Part shown: positions 1-6,076 of the stretch, one piece after another
Layout of the letters: each line of letters begins with the position of its first letter
How positions within the stretch are numbered: the stretch's first letter is position 1
Assembly: GCA_030151105.1 (NCBI GenBank)
Contig: JASLEN010000074.1
Coordinates: forward strand, 1 to 8,168
DNA length: 8,168 nt
Direction: 5' to 3'
Origin: Dysgonomonas sp.
Lineage (GTDB): Bacteria > Bacteroidota > Bacteroidia > Bacteroidales > Dysgonomonadaceae
The notes under the pieces: model-generated
Database searches by the model: none
Seen by the model: the letters and a program-made list of their open reading frames with translations, nothing else
What the model was told of the DNA's origin: nothing
Program-made: the position numbers and the translations under genes

Positions 1-1
1 G

Positions 2-172
2 CTAATCAGTTTATCAGGACTTACAGTAGGGCAAACCATTGAAGTTCCTGGTTCACAAATAACCAATGCTATTAATCGTTATTGGAAACATGGACTTTTT
101 TCTAATGTAAAAATTACTGCCGAAAAAATAGGGGTCATAGAGAGTTGTTTAGAGAAGATGGTCAAAAGGTAG
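2..172 (+). pseudogene. bamA: BamA (Omp85) POTRA-1 fragment, cut at both ends
   Basis: Reading from nt 2 gives an open frame that enters from outside the window and stops at TAG 170-172. Residues 1-43 contain LSGLTVGQTIEVPG, ITNAINRYWKHGLF and SNVKITAEKI. This is the pattern I know from the first POTRA domain of Bacteroidetes BamA, the outer-membrane protein that inserts beta-barrels. The resemblance ends at about nt 130; the remaining ~13 residues before the stop match nothing and are the MORN gene read out of frame. No further POTRA domains and no barrel follow, so this piece cannot work as BamA. BamA is essential, so an intact copy should exist elsewhere. The 5' part lies outside the window, so whether it has its own start and signal peptide cannot be seen. 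Family call is by recognition, not by search. Confidence 0.72.
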
Positions 173-636
173 AAGAGGCAGATTACAAAGAAGGTAAACT
201 AGATGGTCTGAAACGTGTATTTAGAGAGAATAATATACTTAGAGACGAGAGATATTACAAAGAGGATAAGCTAGATGGTTTGAGTAAACTCTATGATGAG
301 GATGGTAAGCTCTACGAAGAGGGTGAATACCTGAGAGGAAAAAAAGATGGATACGAAAAGCTCTATTTCGAAAATGGACAACTGAATATAGAGTCTATAT
401 ATGTGAATGGAAAGAAGAATGGTATTTCTAAAACATATACTCAAGAAGGAGTTTTTACGGATGAGGCAATGTATAAAGATGACAAGAAGCATGGCAAATG
501 GATATGGTACTACCCTGATGGAACCGTGAGATGGGATTTAGAGTATAAAAATGACAAAGAGGATGGTACGCACAAAAGATATTTAGAGGATGGTACATTG
601 GAGCAAACTACGGTTTTCAAAAATGGAAAGATAATC
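133..636 (+). repeat. Seven 24-codon MORN repeats
   Basis: There are seven consecutive 72-nt units with no insertions or deletions, starting at nt 133, 205, 277, 349, 421, 493 and 565. Each starts with a Gly codon (GHREL, GLKRV, GLSKL, GYEKL, GISKT, GKWIW, GTHKR). They have diverged at nucleotide level and are clear mainly as protein repeats. The second unit has lost the central Asp-Gly (it reads Asn-Asn), and unit 5 has Glu-Gly. Confidence 0.85.
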
Positions 637-813
637 TATCAACCTAGCGACCATAGAGCAAGCATTAAAAAAGAAAACAAAGCGTCTAGTGTATTTGCTC
701 GTACAGAAGATGATGCTGAAAAAGAAGCTACTGAAAAAGCTCGTCTCGAAAAAGAAGCAAAAGAGGCAGAACGAAAAGCGATGGAGAAAATAATGAATGG
801 AACGAATCATTAA
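145..813 (+). CDS. MORN-repeat (MORN_2 / YwqK-like) protein, 5'-truncated remnant
   Basis: The frame is open from nt 106, after TAA 103-105, to TAA 811-813. The first usable start is a TTG at 145, with no convincing ribosome site, so a true start has probably been lost. The protein is almost wholly MORN_2-type repeats: seven units of exactly 24 residues (nt 133-636), each beginning with Gly and built on the theme aromatic-x-x-[D/N]-G ... Y-x-x-G-K. They are followed by a highly charged tail rich in Lys, Glu and Ala (about residues 170-222) that looks like a single helix or coiled coil. There is no signal peptide or lipobox, although many Bacteroidetes MORN proteins are exported; the missing 5' end may have carried one. 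Such proteins are often named YwqK-family antitoxins, but no partner toxin is visible here and I assign no function. The repeats begin only ~3 nt after the BamA-like sequence ends, so the gene is probably broken, though its frame is undamaged. Confidence 0.6.
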   Translation: MFREDGQKVEEADYKEGKLDGLKRVFRENNILRDERYYKEDKLDGLSKLYDEDGKLYEEGEYLRGKKDGYEKLYFENGQLNIESIYVNGKKNGISKTYTQEGVFTDEAMYKDDKKHGKWIWYYPDGTVRWDLEYKNDKEDGTHKRYLEDGTLEQTTVFKNGKIIYQPSDHRASIKKENKASSVFARTEDDAEKEATEKARLEKEAKEAERKAMEKIMNGTNH

Positions 814-843
814 TTTATTCATTTGAAGAATAAAGAATCGAGA

Positions 844-880
844 AGCAGTTGGTCAGATGAGACTAGCTGCTTTTTATTTT
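844..880 (+). terminator. Rho-independent terminator after the MORN gene
   Basis: The arms AGCAGTTGGTC (844-854) and GACTAGCTGCT (861-871) form an 11-bp stem with two G-U pairs and a 6-nt loop. A T-rich tail runs to 880. Confidence 0.9.
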
Positions 881-881
881 G

Positions 882-889
882 TACTTTTG
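882..889 (+). promoter_or_regulatory. Candidate Bacteroidetes -7 box for the S9 peptidase
   Basis: TACTTTTG matches the Bacteroidetes -7 consensus TAnnTTTG and lies 40 nt before the chosen start. No TTTG-like -33 box is seen at the usual ~19-21 bp spacing, because that stretch is the preceding terminator stem. Transcription would start near nt 895. Confidence 0.45.
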
Positions 890-929
890 TGACAATAAGT
901 TAAATCTAAAACCAGATAATAATTTTAGT

Positions 930-3767
930 ATGATTATGAAGAAATGCCAAAGACTCGTAGTCTTAGCAACGGCGCTACTAGCTTCTTCGTGGATGGTAGC
1001 ACAAAAAAAGCCTTTGGATCATAGTGTTTATGATTCGTGGAAGAGTTTGTCATCTATTTCCGTGTCTGATGATGGGAAGTATGGAGCAACATTAGTCAAT
1101 GAACAGGAGGGCGATAGTTATCTCTTGATTCGTGAACTACAAAGTAAAAGAGAATTGATAATTCCTAGAGCTTACAAGTATAGTATAACGCCTGACCAAA
1201 AGCAGATAGTAGCACAGATAAAGGCTTCGTATGCAGATACTCGTCAAGCAAAGATTAAGAAAGTGAGTGATGAAAAAATGCCAAAAGATTCATTGTTGAT
1301 TATCAATCTTGCAGATTTCAATAGGACAATGATTCCCAATGTAAAAGATTATAAGCTGGGCGAAGATTTCTCTAATTACTTAGCTTACAGAGTTGATGAT
1401 ACTTTGAAAATAAAAGATAAGAAAGAATCTAAACCTTATACTTTGGTACTTAGAAATCTTTCATTGGGCTCAGAAGATAGTACTAAGAATGTGATTGACT
1501 ATCAGTATAGTAAAAATGGACTTGTTTTGGCTGCTAATATAATGCCTACAAGGAGTAAAGAAGACTCATTATCAAAATCTCAAATTGTAGTGTTCTCTTT
1601 AGTTAATCTTCCAGTAGAAAAACTTAGTTATAAAGAATTAATATCAAGGAGTATGACTACTTCTACTATTTCAAATAAGAGAATAATATCGGAGGGAAAA
1701 ACTAACTATAAGCAATTGTCTATCTCCGATAGTGGAAAGCACATTGCTTTTCTTGCAACGGCTGATAGCTTGAAAAAGGAAATTAAGGAATATGGTCTTT
1801 ATCATTTTGATAATACGGCTGATTCTGTATTGTTAGTTGTTAGCCAACAAACTTCGGCTATGCCAAAGAATTGGACAGTAAGCGAAAACTATAAACCAAT
1901 TTTTAGTAAAAATGAAAAGAGATTGCTACTTGGTACAGCAGAGATACTACAACCTAAAGATACAATAGTACCTGACTTTGAGAGAGCCCAATTAGATATC
2001 TGGCACTGGAATACACCAGAGACACCGCCTCAGGAGTTGGCTAATCTGAATAAGAAAAAATCACAATCTTATCTTGCCTATGTTGATCTGGTGTCTAATA
2101 AGTTCCACCAATTGGGGACAGAGGAGATTCCTTATGTAAGTATCAGTGATGAAAATAATGGTCGCTACGCTTTGGGAATTTCTAATCTACCTTATGTGCT
2201 CGAAACTCAGTGGGATGTATTGGCTCGCACAGCAAAAGATGTATGGGTATTTGACCTTGAAGAAGGTACAAATAGGAAAATAAAGACCAGTTTGAATGGA
2301 GTTCATAATTTTTCACCCAAAGGAAACTATCTGACATGGTATGATATGGAAGATAGACGATACTATGCTTATAACTTATCAACAGATAAGGAAATATGTA
2401 TGACAGAAGGATTGGATATAAACTTCTGGGATGAAAAACATGATACTCCAAGTATCCCTGGTCCGTATGGTGTGGCTGCATGGCTGCAAGATGATGCTTC
2501 GATACTTGTATATGATGCTTATGATATTTGGAAGTTAGATCCTTCGGGAGAAAGCAAACCTGAAAATTTGACAAAAGGAGAGGGGAGAAAGAATAAAATT
2601 ACCCTTCGTTATATAAAAACTGATAAAGAGATCCAATTTATTAAAAATAAAGAAGATATACTATTGTCAGCTTTCAATAATGTGTCTAAAGAGAATGGAT
2701 TTTATCAGATCAGCAAAAATAAAATCGGCTCGCTAGTTATGGATAAGTTCCGATTCTACAGTCCAACTAAGGCAAAAAATAAGAATGTATATCTTTATTG
2801 TAAAGGTAATTTCAATACATCAATAGATTTATATACCACATTGAATAACTGGAAGCAAGAAAGCAAACTTTCAGATATCAACCCTCAGCAGAGAGAGTAT
2901 AATTGGGGAACAGCAGAACTTATTTCGTGGACAACTTTTGACAATAAAGAGACACAAGGTGTAGTGTACAAACCAGAAGATTTTGATCCAGCAAAGAAAT
3001 ATCCAGTAATGATTTATTTCTACGAGCAACTATCTGATGGATTGTATAATGCAGCAGCACCTATACCAAGTCGTTCAATCATCAATATTCCATTCTATTG
3101 CAGTAGAGGTTATATTGTATTTACGCCAGATATTCAATACACTGATGGGCATCCAGGAGAGAGCGCATATAATTCTATTGTTTCTGGAGCTGAAATGTTA
3201 GCAAAAAATTCATGGGTCGACAAAGATAATATGGCAATTCAAGGACAAAGTTGGGGAGGTTATCAAGTAGCTTATTTAGTTACTCGCACTAATATGTTCA
3301 AAGCTGCTGGTTCAGGAGCCCCTGTTTCTAATATGTTTAGTGCCTACGGAGGTATCAGATGGGGAACGGGCAATAGCCGTCAGTATCAATATGAACAAGG
3401 GCAGTCTCGTATAGGGGCTACTATCTGGGAAGCGCCAGAACTTTATGTCGAAAATTCTCCAATTTTCAAGGCTGACAAAGTGGAGACTCCATTGCTTATA
3501 ATGCATAACGATCAGGATGAGGCTGTGCCTTGGTATCAAGGAATCGAATACTTTATGGCATTGCGTAGATTGCAGAAACCTGTATGGATGTTGCAGTACA
3601 ACAATGAGGCTCACAATCTGAAAGAACGTAGAAATATGAATGATCTCACGATTAGACTTCAACAGTTCTTCGATCATTATCTGAAAGACGATCCGATGCC
3701 AGTGTGGATGAAGGATGGAGTTAAAGCAATAGACAAAGGACAAAAATATGGTTTAGAATTAAAATAA
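930..3767 (+). CDS. Exported S9-family serine peptidase (prolyl oligopeptidase clan)
   Basis: This is a complete 945-residue protein. I start it at ATG 930 (Met-Ile-Met-Lys-Lys); ATG 936 is equally possible. A TTG at 879 would put ~17 polar residues before the signal peptide and overlap the -7 box, so it is rejected. Residues 1-24 form a signal peptide (KK, then VVLATALLASSWMVA). Likely cleavage is before Gln25, the usual mature N-terminus in Bacteroidetes, giving a periplasmic or secreted enzyme. Residues ~30-660 should be the beta-propeller gate, and ~665-945 the alpha/beta-hydrolase domain. The catalytic triad is visible: Ser774 in GQSWGG, Asp863 in HNDQDEAVP and His895 in NEAHNL. The enzyme should release short peptides or dipeptides from oligopeptides for amino-acid fermentation. 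It is longer than typical DPP4, DPP5 or PTP-A (~680-740 residues), so its specificity cannot be read here. It stands alone between two terminators, and its stop is a tandem TAATAA. Confidence 0.93.
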   Translation: MIMKKCQRLVVLATALLASSWMVAQKKPLDHSVYDSWKSLSSISVSDDGKYGATLVNEQEGDSYLLIRELQSKRELIIPRAYKYSITPDQKQIVAQIKASYADTRQAKIKKVSDEKMPKDSLLIINLADFNRTMIPNVKDYKLGEDFSNYLAYRVDDTLKIKDKKESKPYTLVLRNLSLGSEDSTKNVIDYQYSKNGLVLAANIMPTRSKEDSLSKSQIVVFSLVNLPVEKLSYKELISRSMTTSTISNKRIISEGKTNYKQLSISDSGKHIAFLATADSLKKEIKEYGLYHFDNTADSVLLVVSQQTSAMPKNWTVSENYKPIFSKNEKRLLLGTAEILQPKDTIVPDFERAQLDIWHWNTPETPPQELANLNKKKSQSYLAYVDLVSNKFHQLGTEEIPYVSISDENNGRYALGISNLPYVLETQWDVLARTAKDVWVFDLEEGTNRKIKTSLNGVHNFSPKGNYLTWYDMEDRRYYAYNLSTDKEICMTEGLDINFWDEKHDTPSIPGPYGVAAWLQDDASILVYDAYDIWKLDPSGESKPENLTKGEGRKNKITLRYIKTDKEIQFIKNKEDILLSAFNNVSKENGFYQISKNKIGSLVMDKFRFYSPTKAKNKNVYLYCKGNFNTSIDLYTTLNNWKQESKLSDINPQQREYNWGTAELISWTTFDNKETQGVVYKPEDFDPAKKYPVMIYFYEQLSDGLYNAAAPIPSRSIINIPFYCSRGYIVFTPDIQYTDGHPGESAYNSIVSGAEMLAKNSWVDKDNMAIQGQSWGGYQVAYLVTRTNMFKAAGSGAPVSNMFSAYGGIRWGTGNSRQYQYEQGQSRIGATIWEAPELYVENSPIFKADKVETPLLIMHNDQDEAVPWYQGIEYFMALRRLQKPVWMLQYNNEAHNLKERRNMNDLTIRLQQFFDHYLKDDPMPVWMKDGVKAIDKGQKYGLELK

Positions 3768-3768
3768 T

Positions 3769-3800
3769 AAAAGGAGCGTAATGCTCCTTTTTTATTTTTA
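3769..3800 (+). terminator. Terminator of the S9 peptidase gene
   Basis: AAAAGGAGC (3769-3777), loop GTAAT and GCTCCTTTT (3783-3791) form a 9-bp stem followed by a T-rich run. It begins 2 nt after the stop codon. Confidence 0.9.
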
Positions 3801-3806
3801 CCTTTG
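3799..3806 (+). promoter_or_regulatory. Candidate -7 box for the riboswitch-CWC transcript
   Basis: TACCTTTG matches TAnnTTTG and starts inside the T-tail of the previous terminator. Transcription would begin near nt 3812, giving ~48 nt of leader before the riboswitch core. No -33 box is evident. I found no other TAnnTTTG match between here and the CWC start, which supports one transcript across 3812-4510. Confidence 0.45.
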
Positions 3807-3859
3807 TCGAACTATTATCTATCATTTGATGTTCTAGATAATAACAGTTTTAATATACT

Positions 3860-4075
3860 ATTGGTGTTGCAAGTTCGCATACTTCGAACAAGTAATGAAA
3901 AGGGAATTAGGTGAAAATCCTAGACAGACCCGCTGCTGTAAGCTCTACAATAGGTTTTGTGCAAAATACCTTTGCCACTTTCTTTAGTAAGAAGAAGGGA
4001 AGGCGTACAAAACTAGAGTAAGTCAGAAGACCTGCCAATGGAAAAATTAGATGATGTCTTTCGAGGAATAGAGAC
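3860..4075 (+). promoter_or_regulatory. Cobalamin (B12) riboswitch
   Basis: The conserved core of the cobalamin aptamer (Rfam RF00174) is clear. AGGGAATTAGGTGAAAATCC (3901-3920) is followed by an ACAG/CTGT hairpin (3924-3939) whose loop holds CCCGC. GCCACT (3974-3979) and GGGAAGGCG (3997-4005) come next, then AAGTCAGAAGACCTGCC (4020-4036). The closing stem pairs ATTGG (3860-3864) with CCAAT (4035-4039). A further hairpin, GTCTTT/AGAGAC (4056-4075) with loop CGAGGAAT, sits where P13 is expected; its loop would make the L5-L13 kissing contact that couples ligand binding to expression. In Bacteroidetes these switches normally lower expression of uptake, salvage or synthesis genes when B12 is plentiful. 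Here the first gene downstream is the small CWC protein, ~157 nt after the P13-like hairpin. Confidence 0.93.
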
Positions 4076-4157
4076 TTAGTCGATGAGGTGTTAATTAGAG
4101 AAATTAGTTAACATTCAAGATAGTTAAATTACGACTTTTAGTATCTATCCTGCAAAG

Positions 4158-4232
4158 AATCATCTAGTGTATATGACTTTGACAACAGTTGCAAAACTGA
4201 CATTTTTATATAACTAAAAAACACTAGAGATT
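4158..4232 (+). promoter_or_regulatory. Leader hairpin abutting the CWC start codon (candidate expression platform)
   Basis: The left arm 4158-4170 (AATCATCTAGTGT) pairs with the right arm 4221-4232 (ACACTAGAGATT) to give 12 bp with a single bulged A (4162). The right arm ends one base before the ATG at 4233, so folding would hide the ribosome's landing zone. The 50-nt loop contains a smaller hairpin, CAGTT-GCAA-AACTG (4186-4199), with a GNRA tetraloop. The left arm also has an upstream partner: 4159-4168 can pair with 4046-4055 for 10 bp including one G-U, just between the aptamer and the P13-like hairpin. The two pairings exclude each other, as expected of a switch. The rest of the leader, 4076-4157, holds only a weak TGTTAA/TTAACA inverted repeat (4089-4113) and no gene. 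Pairings are seen; the regulatory role is inferred. Confidence 0.5.
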
Positions 4233-4451
4233 ATGAGAAAAATATGCCCACGTTGTTCTGTAGATTTTGCTTGTAGAGAAGATCGTACTGAACTATGCCA
4301 ATGCCGTAAAACAGCTATTAAATCGGAGGTAAGAGAATATGTGAAGGATACCTATGAGAGTTGTTTGTGTCCATCATGCTTAAAAGAAACCAATATGAGT
4401 TTTCATTCATTTGGAGTCAATCCGATGTATAAGGTCGCAAGAGCAAAATAA
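4233..4451 (+). CDS. Small cysteine-rich CWC-family protein behind a B12 riboswitch
   Basis: The product has 72 residues, starts with ATG and ends with TAA. It has eight cysteines in a zinc-ribbon-like pattern: CPRC (5-8), Cys14, CQC (22-24) and CLCPSC (44-49). This layout matches the cysteine-rich CWC family (Pfam PF14375), with Gln in place of the middle Trp of the family's namesake motif. Function is unknown. The cysteines suggest a bound metal, most simply Zn; cobalt handling is a guess based only on the riboswitch. There is no signal peptide or membrane segment, so it should be cytoplasmic. The last ~20 residues are basic and lack cysteine. It is the only gene between the riboswitch and the terminator at 4475, so it appears to be the sole B12-controlled gene of this unit. 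The alternative is that the riboswitch once served a gene now lost and the CWC gene lies behind it by chance. Confidence 0.82.
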   Translation: MRKICPRCSVDFACREDRTELCQCRKTAIKSEVREYVKDTYESCLCPSCLKETNMSFHSFGVNPMYKVARAK

Positions 4452-4474
4452 GACAACTAAATCTAATTTAGATG

Positions 4475-4510
4475 AAAGGCAGAGCATGAAAATATGTTCT
4501 GCCTTTTTTA
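4475..4510 (+). terminator. Terminator of the riboswitch-CWC unit
   Basis: AAAGGCAGAGCAT (4475-4487), loop GAAAAT and ATGTTCTGCCTTT (4494-4506) make a 13-bp stem with one G-U pair, followed by T residues. It ends the CWC transcript and separates it from the MocR gene. Confidence 0.93.
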
Positions 4511-4533
4511 TATTCAAATTGCAATAATTTATG

Positions 4534-4540
4534 TATTTTG
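4534..4540 (+). promoter_or_regulatory. Weak candidate -7 box of the MocR-type regulator
   Basis: TATTTTG is one base short of TAnnTTTG. It ends directly against the left arm of the inverted repeat at 4541, which would place the repeat at the transcription start. Confidence 0.25.
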
Positions 4541-4583
4541 TGGACTATTAAGTTGAGTTATTAATTGCCAGATTTATAGTCCA
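4541..4583 (+). promoter_or_regulatory. Inverted repeat, candidate operator for the MocR-type regulator
   Basis: TGGACTAT (4541-4548) and ATAGTCCA (4576-4583) are perfect 8-bp inverted arms 27 nt apart. The right arm stops one base before the start codon of the regulator. TGGAC-type boxes are known for MocR-subfamily regulators (TauR is one example), although as direct repeats there. In RNA the arms could also fold over the start codon. Confidence 0.5.
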
Positions 4584-4584
4584 G

Positions 4585-5994
4585 ATGCAAAGACCATGGT
4601 TGCTGGAAATTGAGATAGATAAAAAGTCCAATAAGGCTATTTATTTACAAATTGCAGATCTATTTATAGGTTTGATAAATAAGAAAATATTACCAGCAAA
4701 TGATCCGATTCCAAGTTCAAGACAGTTAGCTACACAGCTAAAAGTAAATAGAAATACAGTTGTTAAAGCCTTAGAAATTTTACAGCTAGAAGGTTGGCTC
4801 TATAGTGAGGAGAGGCGAGGGATTTTTGTTTCAGATTTGCAATCTAGAGGAAAAAAAATGATTATTAGTTCTAGGGCTAATGATGAGGTAGCTAAACCTT
4901 TTTTATCTCCTGTTATTTTGGACGATGGATTACCTGACACTCGTCTGGCTCCAATTACAGAATTGGCAAGAGCTTATAGGCAACTATTTAGCCGTAAAGC
5001 AAAATGGCAATTGATGAATTTAGACGATAAACAGGGTAGTTTAGAGTTTAGGGAGAGTATTGCTCGTATGCTAAATTGGGGGAGAAGAATGGAAGTTCAC
5101 TCTTCTCAAGTCTGCATTACTCGAGGTAGCCAAATGGCATTGTTTCTTATTGCTCATTCCCTCATCAAAAATGGAGATTTAGTTTTGGTGGAATCTCCTG
5201 GTTTTAAACCTGCTTGGAATGCCTTTGAACATGCTGGAGCGACTCTTATTCCTATATCTGTAGATAGTTATGGGGTGAATGTAGATGCGGTGGAAGAGTT
5301 TGTGAGATCTCATAAAGTAAAAGCTATATATGTAACTCCTCATCGCCAATATCCAACAACCGTTACTCTGAGCCTTGAGCGAAGATTTAGATTGTTAGAG
5401 TTATCTCAACAGTATAATTTTACTATCATCGAGGATGATTATGATAGTGAATTTCATTTTGGACAACGCCCCATGATGCCAATATCTGCCTTGGATGGGG
5501 CAATTAATTGTATTTATATTGGTACGTTCAGCAAGTTAATAGCTCCATCTATTAGAGTTGGGTATTTGGTCGCAAATGCCGAGTTGGTCGATAAAATATC
5601 ATCTTTACGGCAAATTATAGATATTCAAGGCGATAGTATCATGGAGCAAGCGATTCAAGAATTAATAGAGGTTGGAGTTATCAAACGACACAAGAAACGA
5701 GTTTTGGGTCAATATAAATTGAGATGCGATAACTTTACTAACTTGTTAGATACTCACCTGAAAGAAGAAGTGACTTATAATAAGCCTGATGGTGGACTTG
5801 CAATTTGGTTACAGTTTAAGGAAGAAAAGAATATTGAGGAATTAATGCAGGATATTTCACAAGAGAGATTAAAAATAGTTCATCCTTCAAAATACTCGAT
5901 GCATTCGACAACAAATGGACTTAGAGTGGGATATGCCTCCTTGTCGGAAGAAGAGCAAGAGAAGGCAATTTTATTGCTTAAACAATACCTTTAA
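4585..5994 (+). CDS. MocR/GabR-type regulator: GntR winged helix fused to a PLP aminotransferase fold
   Basis: The 469-residue protein begins at ATG 4585. Residues ~15-85 are a GntR-type winged helix (SSRQLATQLKVNRNTVVKAL is its recognition part). After a linker of ~30 residues, residues ~115-469 form a fold-type-I aminotransferase domain. Lys317 in GTFSKLIAPSIRVGY is the PLP Schiff-base lysine; Asp284 and Tyr286 in EDDYDSEF hold the pyridine ring. From memory these equal GabR Lys312, Asp279 and Tyr281 with a constant offset of 5, so the PLP site is intact. Arg447 (LRVGY) fits the conserved arginine that binds an amino-acid carboxylate. Length is normal for the family (GabR is ~479). Members sense PLP or amino compounds and control B6, GABA or taurine genes. 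No such gene lies next to it, so its target is unknown; autoregulation through the repeat at 4541-4583 is likely. It is not called pdxR or gabR because the ligand cannot be read. Confidence 0.92.
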   Translation: MQRPWLLEIEIDKKSNKAIYLQIADLFIGLINKKILPANDPIPSSRQLATQLKVNRNTVVKALEILQLEGWLYSEERRGIFVSDLQSRGKKMIISSRANDEVAKPFLSPVILDDGLPDTRLAPITELARAYRQLFSRKAKWQLMNLDDKQGSLEFRESIARMLNWGRRMEVHSSQVCITRGSQMALFLIAHSLIKNGDLVLVESPGFKPAWNAFEHAGATLIPISVDSYGVNVDAVEEFVRSHKVKAIYVTPHRQYPTTVTLSLERRFRLLELSQQYNFTIIEDDYDSEFHFGQRPMMPISALDGAINCIYIGTFSKLIAPSIRVGYLVANAELVDKISSLRQIIDIQGDSIMEQAIQELIEVGVIKRHKKRVLGQYKLRCDNFTNLLDTHLKEEVTYNKPDGGLAIWLQFKEEKNIEELMQDISQERLKIVHPSKYSMHSTTNGLRVGYASLSEEEQEKAILLLKQYL

Positions 5995-6013
5995 ATAAGA
6001 TTAGAAGAATAAA

Positions 6014-6047
6014 AAAAGCAAGTATCCTAAGCGGGATGCTTGCTTTT
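6014..6047. terminator. Bidirectional terminator between convergent genes
   Basis: AAAAGCAAGTATCC (6014-6027) pairs with GGATGCTTGCTTTT (6034-6047) over 14 bp with one G-U and a 6-nt loop. Seven A residues at 6011-6017 supply a strong U-tail for the minus-strand gene. The plus side has TTTTCTATTTT for the regulator gene. Confidence 0.9.
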
Positions 6048-6076
6048 CTATTTTAGTGAATTATAAGAATTGAATC

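Noticed and set aside
2..813. A single functional BamA-MORN fusion gene as written
   Set aside because: The POTRA frame ends at TAG 170-172 and the MORN repeats are in another frame; one added base would be needed to join them.
271..822. Minus-strand frames opposite the MORN gene
   Set aside because: Rich in Phe, Ile and Ser because they are the antisense of Lys/Glu-rich codons; they are shadows.
879..929. Upstream TTG start for the S9 peptidase
   Set aside because: It would overlap the -7 box and add ~17 polar residues before an otherwise typical signal peptide.
2182..2574. Minus-strand open frame inside the S9 gene (also 3312-3743)
   Set aside because: Shadow of the peptidase coding sequence, with no recognisable domain and no promoter.
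4089..4113. TGTTAA/TTAACA inverted repeat as a terminator
   Set aside because: Weak A/T stem with no T-tail; at most a minor leader hairpin.
4171..4186. Possible -7 promoter box (TATGACTTTG) just before the CWC gene
   Set aside because: The TA and TTTG parts are four bases apart instead of two, so it does not fit the consensus.
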